From positions 1 through 57,751 of the forward strand of contig JBBASJ010000006.1 in assembly GCA_040399325.1 (NCBI GenBank): DNA of 57,751 nt. Reading direction: 5' to 3'. Positions 30,868 through 39,638 of this stretch are shown here, piece after piece; within the stretch, counting starts at the first letter, position 1, and every line of letters begins with the position of its first letter. A program made the position numbers and the translations under genes. This stretch comes from RGUW01 sp040399325. Lineage in GTDB: Bacteria; Cyanobacteriota; Cyanobacteriia; PCC-6307; Cyanobiaceae. The notes under the pieces are model-generated. The model was not told the DNA's origin and searched no databases. It worked only from the letters and a program-made list of their open reading frames with translations.

Positions 30868-32124
30868 CTAGCCGGCGGGCCTGGGGTGGCGGCGCCGGCC
30901 ACCGATCAGGCCGCTGGATTCGAGGCTGCAGCGAATCAACAGTCCTGCCACCAGCAGGCTGGCCATCAGAGAGTTGCCGCCGTAGCTGATCAGAGGCAAC
31001 GGCAGGCCGGTGGTCGGCATGGCACCGCTGGCCACGGCGATGTTGAGAATCGACTGGCCCACCAGCAGGGTCGTGCAGCCGATGGCCACCAGCCGCTGGT
31101 GGTTGCTGCGGCAGGCGAGGGCGACGCGCAGGCCCACGAAGCCGAACAACAGCAGAAACAGCAGCAACACCAGCGAACCGATGTAGCCGAATTCTTCGGC
31201 AAACACAGCGAAGATGAAGTCGGTCGACTGAATCGGCAGATACTGCAGCTTCTGGGTCGAGAGTCCGAACCCTTCGCCCAACACTCCGCCAGAGCCGATC
31301 GCCATCAGGCTCTGCACCAGTTGGTAGCCATCGCCCTGGGCATCGACCCAGGGGTTGAGAAACGAGGTCACCCGCACCCGCTGGTAGTCGTTGCTGAGGA
31401 TGCTCGCGACGCCCACCAAGACGCCTGCACCTGCTGTCCCCAGCAACAGGGGTAGGGAGATGCCGCTGGCCAGGGCCATCAGCCACAGCAGCATGCCCGT
31501 CAGGGCTGCGGTGCTCAGATTTGGCTGCTTCAGGATCAGCAGAATCAGGGCCCCGAATACCCCAAGCCAGAGCAGTTTCTGATCAGGTCCGCTGCGGCGC
31601 CACTGTCCAAACAGGGCAGCACCCTGCAACACCACGAACGGTTTGATCAGTTCCGACGGTTGCAGCTGGATGGGCCCCAGCACGAGCCAGCGGCTGGCGC
31701 CATTGACGGTGCTGCCGACAACCAGGGTCGCCGCCACCAACAGGCCACCCAGCAGCAGCAGCGAGGGCGCCAACTGCAGCCAGCGCCGCAGGCTGGTGCG
31801 CAGACCCAGCCAGAGCAGGGCCCAGCTGGCCACCATCCAGATCAACTGACGCTTCAGGTAGTAGGCCGCATCGCCCATCTCACGCTCGGCCACCCACCAG
31901 CTCGCCGAGGTCAGCACCAACAGCCCCACCAGGCTCCAGAGCGCCACCATCACGATCAGCAGCCTGGCTTCAGCAGGCCAGAGATGCCAAGGCAACGGCA
32001 ATGCCAGGCCACTCCCTTGGCCGGAGGCACCTGGACCCCCTCCAGGGCGACTGCGGCGAGAGGGGGGCGCTGCTGCGCTGCTGCCGGCCACGGGAAACGG
32101 ATCAGTGGACATGGAAGTCCCCAT
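30868..32124 (-). CDS. ftsW: Septal peptidoglycan polymerase FtsW (SEDS family)
   Basis: 418 aa from the ATG at 32124; a second ATG four codons later (32112) is equally possible. After a proline/glycine-rich N-terminal tail of about 45 residues there are ten membrane helices. SEDS motifs: KRQLIWMVASW, LGPIQLQPSELIKPF near 150, LKQPNLSTAALTG near 197 (catalytic Asp position is Asn-rich region of the family), the QGDGYQLVQSLMAIGSGG loop near 265 and TGLPLPLISYGGNSL near 370. It polymerises septal glycan with a class B PBP. Followed by ccdA and ccs1 in a probable operon. Confidence 0.93.
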   Translation of the reverse strand: MGTSMSTDPFPVAGSSAAAPPSRRSRPGGGPGASGQGSGLALPLPWHLWPAEARLLIVMVALWSLVGLLVLTSASWWVAEREMGDAAYYLKRQLIWMVASWALLWLGLRTSLRRWLQLAPSLLLLGGLLVAATLVVGSTVNGASRWLVLGPIQLQPSELIKPFVVLQGAALFGQWRRSGPDQKLLWLGVFGALILLILKQPNLSTAALTGMLLWLMALASGISLPLLLGTAGAGVLVGVASILSNDYQRVRVTSFLNPWVDAQGDGYQLVQSLMAIGSGGVLGEGFGLSTQKLQYLPIQSTDFIFAVFAEEFGYIGSLVLLLFLLLFGFVGLRVALACRSNHQRLVAIGCTTLLVGQSILNIAVASGAMPTTGLPLPLISYGGNSLMASLLVAGLLIRCSLESSGLIGGRRRHPRPAG

Positions 32125-32162
32125 TGAGAGCCATGGACGGGTGAATGTCGAGGGTTGGGCAC

Positions 32163-32187
32163 AAAAAAGCCCGGCTGAAGCCGGGCC
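32163..32187 (-). terminator. Rho-independent terminator after apcC
   Basis: On the minus strand: GCCCGGC, loop TTCA, GCCGGGC, then TTTTTT (plus-strand A-run 32163-32168). Seven GC-rich pairs and a clean U-tract, about 35 bp after the apcC stop. It ends the apcA-apcB-apcC transcript before ftsW. Confidence 0.9.
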
Positions 32188-32221
32188 ACAATGTGAATCC
32201 AGAAGTTGAACCGGATGCGAA

Positions 32222-32422
32222 TCAGTTGCCGCAGTTCTGCTGACGACGGCCTGTTACCAGCTCAACCTTGAGGATTTTGCCGCCCTGCTTCATGATCCGT
32301 TGCTGCTCGGCAAACCAGCTTTCGTAGGGCACCCACTTGGTGAAGTAGGTGTTCTGCAGTTCACGTTGGCTGCGCACCTTTTCGGGGCAGGGAATGCAGG
32401 CTGTGACTTTGAAGAGCCGCAT
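32222..32422 (-). CDS. apcC: Allophycocyanin core linker ApcC (Lc 7.8)
   Basis: 66 aa, MRLFKVTACIPCPEKVRSQR at the start, then LQNTYFTKWVPYESWFAEQQ. This is the CpcD-fold small core linker that caps allophycocyanin trimers in the phycobilisome core cylinders and tunes their absorption. Third gene of the apcABC unit, with a strong terminator downstream. Length and sequence are as expected. Confidence 0.97.
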   Translation of the reverse strand: MRLFKVTACIPCPEKVRSQRELQNTYFTKWVPYESWFAEQQRIMKQGGKILKVELVTGRRQQNCGN

Positions 32423-32452
32423 GGATCGTCCTCAGATTGAAAGATGGGGCGA

Positions 32453-32941
32453 TCAGTTGCCGAGCCCGGAGCAGATGTAGTCGAAGTACACAGCCATTTC
32501 ACGGCCGGCATCTGGACCGACCAGAGAAGCGGTGGTTTCCTTCATGGCCTGAATCGACTGCACCGTGGCACCGATGGGCACTCCCAGAGAGTTGTAGGTC
32601 TCCTTGAGGCCGTTCAGCACACGCTCATCGAGAATCGAAGTGTCACCAGCCAGCATGGCGTAGGTGGCGTAGCGCAGGTAGTAGTCGAGGTCGCGGATGC
32701 AGGCTGCATAGCGACGGGTGGTGTACATGTTGCCGCCAGGACGGGTGATGTCCGAGTACAGCAGCGATTTGGCTACGGCTTCCTTGATGATCGCCGAAGC
32801 ATTGGCGCTGATGGTGGCAGCGGCACGCACCCGCAGTTCGCCGCTGGCGAAATACTGCTCCAGGCGGCCCATCGCTGAACCATCGAGGTACAGACCTTGG
32901 ACGTCGGCCTGATTGATGACGTTGGTGATGGCGTCTTGCAT
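32453..32941 (-). CDS. apcB: Allophycocyanin beta subunit
   Basis: 162 aa, MQDAITNVINQADVQGLYLD. The phycocyanobilin-binding cysteine lies in RRYAACIRDLDYYLRYATYA near residue 81, with the conserved GDTSILDERVLNGLKETY following. With ApcA it forms the alpha-beta monomers and trimers of the core. 31 bp upstream of apcC and 43 bp after apcA, so co-transcribed. GC is slightly lower and codon use more biased than in neighbouring genes, as expected for high expression. Confidence 0.98.
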   Translation of the reverse strand: MQDAITNVINQADVQGLYLDGSAMGRLEQYFASGELRVRAAATISANASAIIKEAVAKSLLYSDITRPGGNMYTTRRYAACIRDLDYYLRYATYAMLAGDTSILDERVLNGLKETYNSLGVPIGATVQSIQAMKETTASLVGPDAGREMAVYFDYICSGLGN

Positions 32942-32984
32942 GGGTTCTGCTGGTTAGACGTTGAGGGAAGAGAAGAAAGCAGCC

Positions 32985-33470
32985 TCAGGAGAGGGCGCCG
33001 ATGACGTAGTCGAAGTAGAAACCGGCTTCTTCGGCATCGGAACCTGTCAGCAGGCCCATCGCCACGTTCTTCATTTCGCGAACGGACTCGGCCATCGCCT
33101 CGAGGGGAGTTCCCAGGGAGCGATACATTTCCTTGGCACCGATGACACCGATCTCCTCAATCGGGGTGACGTCGCCAGCGACGACGCCGTAGGTCACCAG
33201 GCGCAGGTAATAGTCCATGTCGCGCAGGCAGGAGGCGGTCATCTCCTCGCCGTAGGCGTTGCCCCCGGGGGAGATGACGTCGGGACGCTTCTGGAACAGG
33301 GCGCCTCCAGCCGTCTTGACGATGCGCTCGCGGCTCTCACTGAGCACTTGAGCGACGCGAACGCGGCGCTGGCCGGCGGCGACGAAAGCCTTGATCTGGT
33401 CGAGTTCGCCAGGGCTGAGGTAGCGGGCTTCGGCGTCCGCGTTGATGATCGAGTTGGAGACGATGCTCAT
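32985..33470 (-). CDS. apcA: Allophycocyanin alpha subunit
   Basis: 161 aa, MSIVSNSIINADAEARYLSP. The chromophore cysteine lies in MTASCLRDMDYYLRLVTYGV near residue 81, with VAGDVTPIEEIGVIGAKEMY after it. First gene of the apcABC unit. The 5' region is long: the next feature upstream, the apcE terminator, is about 305 bp away, leaving room for a long leader with a strong inverted repeat. Confidence 0.98.
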   Translation of the reverse strand: MSIVSNSIINADAEARYLSPGELDQIKAFVAAGQRRVRVAQVLSESRERIVKTAGGALFQKRPDVISPGGNAYGEEMTASCLRDMDYYLRLVTYGVVAGDVTPIEEIGVIGAKEMYRSLGTPLEAMAESVREMKNVAMGLLTGSDAEEAGFYFDYVIGALS

Positions 33471-33774
33471 GCAGTTCTGCCTCGAAACAAGCGGTCGCCT
33501 TGCGGAGACCGGTATCCGGTGGGTAAGGGGGGTTGATCGGTGAACCCGATCGCCGCATCATTCTGTGCCAGCGCCTCGCTGCACCCCCGGGGTCGGTAAC
33601 AGTTCTTCACGGCATTCCGATCCGCCAGAGCCCTTGGCGCGCAACGACTCTGGCGGATGGGGGCGGGTCTGCGCCCGTGCCAATGTTCTCGGTCTTGGCG
33701 GGGTGATGGTGGGCGCTCGGCTGATCGCCGGAGTCCCAATTCTGATGCAAATTGTTAGGAGAAATGGGCGCAAT
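33471..33774 (-). promoter_or_regulatory. apcABC promoter and leader region
   Basis: 304 bp between the apcE terminator and apcA, without a convincing gene. It must contain the apcABC promoter. A perfect 11-bp inverted repeat lies at 33620-33658. Short AT-rich tracts near 33737-33770 are the best place for the core promoter, but no clear -10/-35 pair could be assigned by eye. Confidence 0.6.
33620..33658. repeat. 11-bp inverted repeat in the apcA upstream region
   Basis: ATCCGCCAGAG at 33620-33630 is exactly repeated inverted as CTCTGGCGGAT at 33648-33658, with a 17-base spacer (CCCTTGGCGCGCAACGA). It lies 150-188 bp upstream of apcA. It could be an operator for a dimeric regulator or, if transcribed, a stable hairpin in the leader. 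There is no T-run on either side, so it is not a standard terminator. Confidence 0.7.
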
Positions 33775-33801
33775 AAAAAACCCTGGAGTGTGTTTCCAGG
33801 G
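33775..33801 (-). terminator. Rho-independent terminator after apcE
   Basis: On the minus strand: CCCTGGA, seven-base loop, TCCAGGG, then TTTTTT (plus-strand A-run 33775-33780). It lies about 90 bp after the apcE stop and separates apcE from the apcABC unit. Confidence 0.9.
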
Positions 33802-33889
33802 TTCGGGGATCGTTGCTGATTGTTATCAGTGAACTTGTGACCGCTCGCTGCCTCCCCAGGTGGGGCTGCGTCCCCTGGGCCAGCGAGGC

Positions 33890-36800
33890 TCAGAGCGCTT
33901 CGCGGGGTTTGGGCGTGAGTCCGGCGTTGCCCTGGTAGAGATTGGCCGTGCGGTTGACCGTGCTCAGGGGAATGCCATCACGGGTGGCCATCCCCCTGAT
34001 GTAAGGCACAGTGTTTTGGCCGAAGGCCTGGCTGTATTCGTCGCTGCCGAGCAGGCCTTCAATGGCCTGGCGCAGGCCTGACCGAACCCGCGTAGCCAGG
34101 AACCGGCTGGTCTCGGCCGGTTGGGCGGCTCGACCCAACAGGGCCAGGTGGGCCGCGGCGGCGGCCCGCAGCGGGGCCATGCGGTTGAGCCGTTGCTGAA
34201 ACAGGTCGTTCAGGGCGACCTGGGCCACAAAGTCGGCCAGGCTGAGTTGACCGTCACGCAGTTGTGATTCAGCGTCCGTCAGGCGTTCGGCGGCCAGGGG
34301 AACCCGATTCAACAGTTGCTTGTAGGCGGCATCGACCGTGGCTCGCACGTCGCTGGCGCTGGCATCGGGTGGCAACAGCAGGGGCTGGCCGATGCTGCGG
34401 CGGCGGCCGAAGCCCTGCGGTTGGCCGGGCCTCAGGGCAGCAGCCATGGCGGCTCCGCTTTCCCGTGCCAGGCCTGAGGTTGCACCGCTGCTCACGGCCG
34501 CGCTCCAGGGTGCCTGCGCCGAGCCCAGGCCCGCGACGCTGCCTGGGATGGCTGTGCTGATGCCCGCGCCCGCTGGTGTCAGCGGTCGCCATTGGGGGCT
34601 GCCCTGGGGGCGCCAGCGGCGGTCCGGCAGGGGCATCTGCCGGATGCTCTCGGGCCCGCCGAGCTGCCGCTTGGGGGCCTCGATGCTCTGGCCGCCGGCG
34701 ATCGCAGCGCTCCAGCCGCCGACCACCACGCGGCGTTGGTCGGGCAGGTTGCGGCGGGTCACATCGCCGGTGGTACGCAGCGTGGTCTGGGCACCGACCG
34801 TCGGACGGATGCCGGCGGGCTGGGCATAGGCGGCGGGGTTGAAGGCCGTGCGCAAGGCCGGCACGCGCCGGGCGTTGCGATCGCTCGCCGTGATGAAGCG
34901 TTCGTAGGGAACGGTGTCTTCGCCGAAGCTTTCGTTGTATTCGGCGCTGTTGATCATGGCGTCGATGACGCCATAGAAGCCCTGTCGGGCTGCCGTGTCG
35001 AAGTAAGCGTCGATTTCCCAACGTCCGAAGCTGGGGCGTCCCAGAATCCGCCGGTGCATCACCTCAATGGCCTTGGTGATGTACAGACCACTCCAGTAAC
35101 GGCGTCGGAAGGCATTGCTGCGTGCCACCTGGCGTACGAATTCGCGCAGGCTGATGTCGCCGTTTTCGAGCTTGATCTCTTCGACTTTGTTGCGCTCACC
35201 GGCATAGCCCGCGTTGCCCAGGATCTGGGCATAGACGGCCCGGATCACGGCCTGGGTGCTGGCTTCGGTGTTGCGGATGCTGGGCTGGCCGCCGCGACGC
35301 GGCACTGAATTGCCGCCCGTGGCGATCTGTTGCAGCCGAACCACCCTGGGGCCGACCCGGCGGGGGCGTGCCTGACGGAATTGCGGACTGTCCATCTGGC
35401 CGGGCTGGGCCATGCCGTTGCCGATCAGAATTCGGCGGCTGTCATAGGGGGCCGGGGCGGGCCTGGTGGCCACCGAGGCGGTTCCCGAGGGGAAGATGGC
35501 GCCGTAGTTGAGAGCCAGGGGATCATTGCCACCCCCATAGGCGTGCTGATCAGGGAAGGCCTGGCGGTAGGCGGCGTACAGGGTGACGTACTGGGGTGCG
35601 CCCTCAAACGGTGCGCTGAAGCGGAACAGCTTGCGGTTGGAGCCCCAGCCGGCGCTTTCCTGGGCCTCTTCACCCAGATCGCGCAGATAAGGAACGGTTT
35701 CCTCGCCGAAGACCCGGGCGTACTCCATCGAGTTCACCAGGCAATCAACCAGGCCGGGCAGTCCCTGTGCCGAGACGATGTCGAAGTACTGGGTGAATTC
35801 TTCGCGGGAGCTGATGCCCCGGCCGAGGAAGTGGCGGAATGCCAGCTCGACGGCACGGCTGTTGGAGAAGCGGGCATAGAACTGTTGCCGGTACTCCTTG
35901 CTCCGGCCCAGGGCGCGAATGAATTCACGCATCGAGATGTCGCCCTGGCGCACCTGGGTGGCTTCCACGGGACAGGGCATCTGGCTGTAGGCCTTGGCGA
36001 TGTCGCGTTCGAACACCTGCCGGTAGGCCGCGCGGATCACCTCGGCCTTCTGGGCACCGCTCATGCCCGGTTTCATGTTGAAGCGCTGGCGGCCCTCGGC
36101 GGCCAGCGCATAGGTGGCGGGCAGTTGCAGTCCCTGGTTGTTGGGGCTACCGAGGCGTTGCCGGGTCGAAGGGGTCGGAACGGCGAGTTCCTGGAGCAGC
36201 ACGTTGAAGCAGTCGATGACCAGTCGCCGTGCTTCGGGCTGGTCCTTGAACAGAGCCGCCGAGGCGGCCCGCATTTCCTGCAGCGCCACGTTGGTGGCAG
36301 TCAGTGAGCAGGCCTTTTCGAGCACGTCACGCAGGCCTCGGGTGTTCACCGCGAGGATGCTGGGATCGCCGGCGACCACCGCATAGCCCACATAGCGCAG
36401 GAACCACGCCATGTCGCGCAACGACTTGCGCATGCGGTCGTTGCCGTAACGGGCCACGCTGATGGGGCTAAACCCGGTGGGCAGAACCACCCGCACATCG
36501 GCATCACCGCCGGCTCCCTCAAGCAGTCGGCTGATGAGATTGCCTGAGCTCGCCGCAGTGCCGGTGAAGGTCTGCACCGACTGGGCAAAGGCGGCTTGGT
36601 CGGCCGCCAGGGGCACCACATCGCCGGCCTGGGGTGTGCCCGCAGGCAGATCGAGATACGACAGCGGAGTGCCGCCGGCGAAGATCCGATTGGCGGCCTT
36701 GGCCACGATGGCCGTGGCATTGGCCGAGAGACGACGTGCGGCCTCAACCCGCACAGCACCGCTCTGGAAGAAGGTGATCAGGTTGTCCAGTTCGCCCCGG

Positions 36801-36907
36801 TCAGGGAAACGGTCCTGCTGTTCGGCCTGACGGACGCTCGAGAGCGGCAGGGTGTCGTAGCGCTGGGGGGTGACCCTGGGGCTGCCGCTGCTGGCGGTCA
36901 CGGTCAT
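33890..36907 (-). CDS. apcE: Phycobilisome core-membrane linker ApcE (Lcm)
   Basis: 1005 aa from the ATG at 36907 (MTVTASSGSPRVTPQRYDTL); the frame is open nine codons further. Residues ~20-240 are the phycobiliprotein-like domain, interrupted by the loop near 80-145, with the chromophore cysteine at about 200 in VLEKACSLTATNVALQ. Three linker repeats follow, near 265-410, 575-705 and 850-980, joined by flexible Pro/Gly/Arg-rich arms. Three repeats are typical of tricylindrical cores. ApcE nucleates the core, anchors it to the thylakoid and is a terminal energy emitter to photosystem II. It has its own terminator. Confidence 0.98.
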   Translation of the reverse strand: MTVTASSGSPRVTPQRYDTLPLSSVRQAEQQDRFPDRGELDNLITFFQSGAVRVEAARRLSANATAIVAKAANRIFAGGTPLSYLDLPAGTPQAGDVVPLAADQAAFAQSVQTFTGTAASSGNLISRLLEGAGGDADVRVVLPTGFSPISVARYGNDRMRKSLRDMAWFLRYVGYAVVAGDPSILAVNTRGLRDVLEKACSLTATNVALQEMRAASAALFKDQPEARRLVIDCFNVLLQELAVPTPSTRQRLGSPNNQGLQLPATYALAAEGRQRFNMKPGMSGAQKAEVIRAAYRQVFERDIAKAYSQMPCPVEATQVRQGDISMREFIRALGRSKEYRQQFYARFSNSRAVELAFRHFLGRGISSREEFTQYFDIVSAQGLPGLVDCLVNSMEYARVFGEETVPYLRDLGEEAQESAGWGSNRKLFRFSAPFEGAPQYVTLYAAYRQAFPDQHAYGGGNDPLALNYGAIFPSGTASVATRPAPAPYDSRRILIGNGMAQPGQMDSPQFRQARPRRVGPRVVRLQQIATGGNSVPRRGGQPSIRNTEASTQAVIRAVYAQILGNAGYAGERNKVEEIKLENGDISLREFVRQVARSNAFRRRYWSGLYITKAIEVMHRRILGRPSFGRWEIDAYFDTAARQGFYGVIDAMINSAEYNESFGEDTVPYERFITASDRNARRVPALRTAFNPAAYAQPAGIRPTVGAQTTLRTTGDVTRRNLPDQRRVVVGGWSAAIAGGQSIEAPKRQLGGPESIRQMPLPDRRWRPQGSPQWRPLTPAGAGISTAIPGSVAGLGSAQAPWSAAVSSGATSGLARESGAAMAAALRPGQPQGFGRRRSIGQPLLLPPDASASDVRATVDAAYKQLLNRVPLAAERLTDAESQLRDGQLSLADFVAQVALNDLFQQRLNRMAPLRAAAAAHLALLGRAAQPAETSRFLATRVRSGLRQAIEGLLGSDEYSQAFGQNTVPYIRGMATRDGIPLSTVNRTANLYQGNAGLTPKPREAL

Positions 36908-37042
36908 GGACGGGCGCGATCCGGGCGGGGCCACGTTACGGCTGGCCCCAAGGCTCTCCGGGACGGCATGAACAAATGTTTGCAGCCCCGTGGGGACAGT
37001 GGCATCGCTCCATGAAAAGCTCGCCCCAGTCGCGCTGCTGTC
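36908..37042. promoter_or_regulatory. Divergent intergenic region apcE / methyltransferase
   Basis: 135 bp separating the outward-facing starts of apcE (minus) and the methyltransferase that precedes the ATP synthase operon (plus). It includes the AT-rich patch AACAAATGTTT near 36970. Promoters of both units should be here, but none is clear enough to place. Confidence 0.45.
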
Positions 37043-38266
37043 ATGCCCTCAGAGACCACCGCTGATGCCGCCACCCCAGTGGTGAGTGCCTTCTATGACC
37101 GCTTCCCCTATCCCGGAGATCCGCTTCAGGACGGTCCTCCGCCTGGATACAACTGGCGCTGGTGTGTCGACAGCGTGAGGGCGTTCGTCAACGGAACCCT
37201 GCCGCAGGTTTCCGGAGCCGCCGCCGGCCGGGTCTGGCGGATTCTGGATGCTGGCTGCGGCACCGGTGTGAGCACCGACTACCTGTGCCATCTCAACCCT
37301 GGATCACATCTGCTGGCGGTCGACATCAGTGCCGGTGCCCTTGCCGTCGCCCGTGAACGTTGCCGCCGCTCGCGGGCGGCCGAGCAGGTGAGCGCGCTGC
37401 GCATCGAACAGCGCAGCCTGCTCGCACTCGAGGGTGAGGGTCCGTTTGACCACATCAACTCGGTTGGTGTGCTCCATCACCTCGACCGGCCGGAGGCCGG
37501 GCTTGCCGCTCTCGCCGACCGCCTCGCCGTCGGGGGAGTGCTGCATCTGTTCCTCTATGCCGATGGGGGGCGCTGGGAGATCCAGCGCACCCAGCGCGCG
37601 CTCGGGTTGCTCGGGGCCGGGCACAGTGCCGAGGGTCTGCAACTGGGGCGCCAACTGCTGGCCGACCTGCCCGAGACCAACCGGCTGCGACGTCACCACG
37701 AGCAACGCTGGGCCCTCGACACGGCGGCTGATGCCAACTTTGCCGACATGTATCTGCACCCGCAGGAGTGCAGCTACAGCATCGACACCCTGATGGCGTT
37801 CATTGCCACCAGCGGTCTGACATTTGCCGGTTTCTCCAATCCTGAGGTCTGGGATCCGGCCAGGCTGCTCAGGGGCGAACTGCTCGAGCGGGCCCAGGCG
37901 CTGCCAGATCTGGAGCGTTGGCGTCTGGTGGAAGCGCTGGATCCCGACATCAGCCATCTGGAGTTCTTCCTCTGTAAGGGACCCCTCGCTCTGCGTGACT
38001 GGAGCCGCGATGCCGACCTGCTCCAGGCGCGCTGTGAACGCAACCGCTGTCTCTGGGGCTGGCCGTCGGGTGCGCTGCTGGGGCCTGACCTGATGCCGCT
38101 GCAGCTCGAAGCCGATGCCCATGCGGTGGCCCTGGCCTTTGATCAGCATCCCCAGCTCACCCTGGCCGAGCTGCCCCTGGAGTTGGACGCGGCGACACGG
38201 TGCTCGCTCCTGCGCGGCTTGCTGGGCCAGCGGGTGCTGCACCTGCTCGGGCCTGAAAAGGCTTGA
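37043..38266 (+). CDS. Class I SAM-dependent methyltransferase, unknown substrate
   Basis: 407 aa, MPSETTADAATPVVSAFYDR. The N-terminal FYDRFPYPGDPL precedes a Rossmann methyltransferase core: RILDAGCGTGVSTDYLCHL near residue 66, VDISAGALAVARER near 93 and the post-II block INSVGVLHHLDRPEAGLAAL near 137. The C-terminal 200 residues (MYLHPQECSYSIDTLMAFIA and onward) do not match a named domain. Members with this layout occur in many cyanobacteria; the substrate is unknown. It ends about 60 bp before atpI. Confidence 0.82.
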   Translation: MPSETTADAATPVVSAFYDRFPYPGDPLQDGPPPGYNWRWCVDSVRAFVNGTLPQVSGAAAGRVWRILDAGCGTGVSTDYLCHLNPGSHLLAVDISAGALAVARERCRRSRAAEQVSALRIEQRSLLALEGEGPFDHINSVGVLHHLDRPEAGLAALADRLAVGGVLHLFLYADGGRWEIQRTQRALGLLGAGHSAEGLQLGRQLLADLPETNRLRRHHEQRWALDTAADANFADMYLHPQECSYSIDTLMAFIATSGLTFAGFSNPEVWDPARLLRGELLERAQALPDLERWRLVEALDPDISHLEFFLCKGPLALRDWSRDADLLQARCERNRCLWGWPSGALLGPDLMPLQLEADAHAVALAFDQHPQLTLAELPLELDAATRCSLLRGLLGQRVLHLLGPEKA

Positions 38267-38324
38267 GCGGCCTGGGCTCCCGGGTCTGCGTGATAGATTC
38301 CGGCCGCTTTTGAGGTCTGGCCTC

Positions 38325-38732
38325 TTGCAGGCAACCATCGCCGCAGCCACGGGCCAGGCCGACAGCTCTGTCGCCGTTACGGGGCCATCCAGTCCACTGG
38401 ATGACTTCACACGTCTGCAGAACCGACTGCTGTTGGCCACCCTGCTGCTCTCGCTGGTAACTGCTGTGATCACCCTGGTGATCTTCGGAGGGGCCACCGC
38501 AGCCAGCCTGTCGATCGGAGCCGTCTGTGGTCTTCTGTACCTCAGGCTTCTGGCCCGCAGCGTTGCCCGTCTGGGCAACGGCTCCAAGTCGCTGAGCCGC
38601 ATGCAGATCGTGGTGCCCGCCCTTCTGGTGGTTGCCTGTACCCGCATTCCGGCGCTTGAGCTGCTCCCGGCTCTGGCTGGATTCGTGCTCTACAAACCCG
38701 CCCTGCTGCTGCAGGCGGTCTTCGCTCCCTGA
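38325..38732 (+). CDS. atpI: ATP synthase protein I (Atp1/AtpI)
   Basis: 135 aa from the TTG at 38325, chosen because GAGG at 38312-38315 is suitably placed as a ribosome-binding site. A soluble ~35-residue head is followed by four hydrophobic helices (LLLATLLLSLVTAVITLVIF, ATAASLSIGAVCGLLYL, QIVVPALLVVACT, LLPALAGFVLYKPALLL), as in Atp1. It assists assembly of the c-ring. First gene of the F0F1 operon. Confidence 0.85.
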   Translation: MQATIAAATGQADSSVAVTGPSSPLDDFTRLQNRLLLATLLLSLVTAVITLVIFGGATAASLSIGAVCGLLYLRLLARSVARLGNGSKSLSRMQIVVPALLVVACTRIPALELLPALAGFVLYKPALLLQAVFAP

Positions 38733-38746
38733 ACCACCCCATACCA

Positions 38747-39475
38747 ATGGTTCCCTTGACCACGCTGCTCCCGCTGGCCGAACTCGAGGTCGGAAAGCAG
38801 TTCTACTGGCATTTCGGTGATCTCTACATTCACGGCCAGGTCTTTCTGAGTTCCTGGATCGTGATCGGGGCCCTGCTGGCTCTGGTTGTGATCGGAACCC
38901 GCAAGCTTGAACGCAAGCCGGCTGGAGTGCAGAACCTGCTCGAATTTCTGTGGTCCTACATCCGTGATCTTGCCCGTGAGCAGATCGGTGAAAAGGCCTA
39001 CCGGGATTGGCTTCCCTTCATCGGAACGCTGTTCCTCTTTATCTTCGTGAGCAACTGGGGTGGCGCACTGATCCCCTGGAAGTTGATCGAGCTTCCCAGT
39101 GGTGAACTGGGTGCCCCGACGGCCGACATCAATACCACCGTCGCTCTTGCACTGCTCGTTTCCCTGGCTTACTTCTATGCAGGTCTGAGCCGCAAAGGTC
39201 TGCGTTATTTCGAGTACTACGTCGAGCCGACGCCGATCATGCTGCCGTTCAAGATCGTCGAGGATTTCACCAAGCCGCTTTCACTCTCCTTCCGTCTGTT
39301 CGGCAACATTCTCGCTGACGAACTCGTTGTTGCTGTGCTGGCCTTCCTGGTGCCCCTTGTGGTGCCCCTGCCAGCCATGTTCCTTGGACTCTTCACCAGC
39401 GCCATTCAGGCGTTGATTTTCGCAACCCTTGCCGCCTACTACATCGGTGAGGCGGTGCACGAAGAGCACCACTGA
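38747..39475 (+). CDS. atpB: F0F1 ATP synthase subunit a
   Basis: 242 aa (cyanobacterial literature often calls this gene atpI). Subunit a of the F0 motor. The essential arginine lies in LSLSFRLFGNILADELVVAV near residue 183, and LWSYIRDLAREQIGEKAYRD and NWGGALIPWKLIELP are conserved blocks. Five to six membrane helices. It forms the proton half-channels next to the c-ring in the thylakoid membrane. Confidence 0.97.
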   Translation: MVPLTTLLPLAELEVGKQFYWHFGDLYIHGQVFLSSWIVIGALLALVVIGTRKLERKPAGVQNLLEFLWSYIRDLAREQIGEKAYRDWLPFIGTLFLFIFVSNWGGALIPWKLIELPSGELGAPTADINTTVALALLVSLAYFYAGLSRKGLRYFEYYVEPTPIMLPFKIVEDFTKPLSLSFRLFGNILADELVVAVLAFLVPLVVPLPAMFLGLFTSAIQALIFATLAAYYIGEAVHEEHH

Positions 39476-39638
39476 CTCCCGCGCCCCAGGAGGGCTCCTT
39501 CGGGGACCCTCCGTCTGGCAAACTCTCTGCGCGCAGGTCCGGGTTGATCCGGGCCCATCCCCCAACGGGGATGTCCCAGGCGCAGGTTTCTCAAGATTCC
39601 ATCTGCGCTGCACCAGCGCCCTACACCTCCTTCCCACC

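Noticed and set aside
33565..33819. 84-codon plus-strand frame in the apcA upstream region
   Set aside because: Runs across the apcE terminator hairpin and the inverted repeat; composition is not protein-like.
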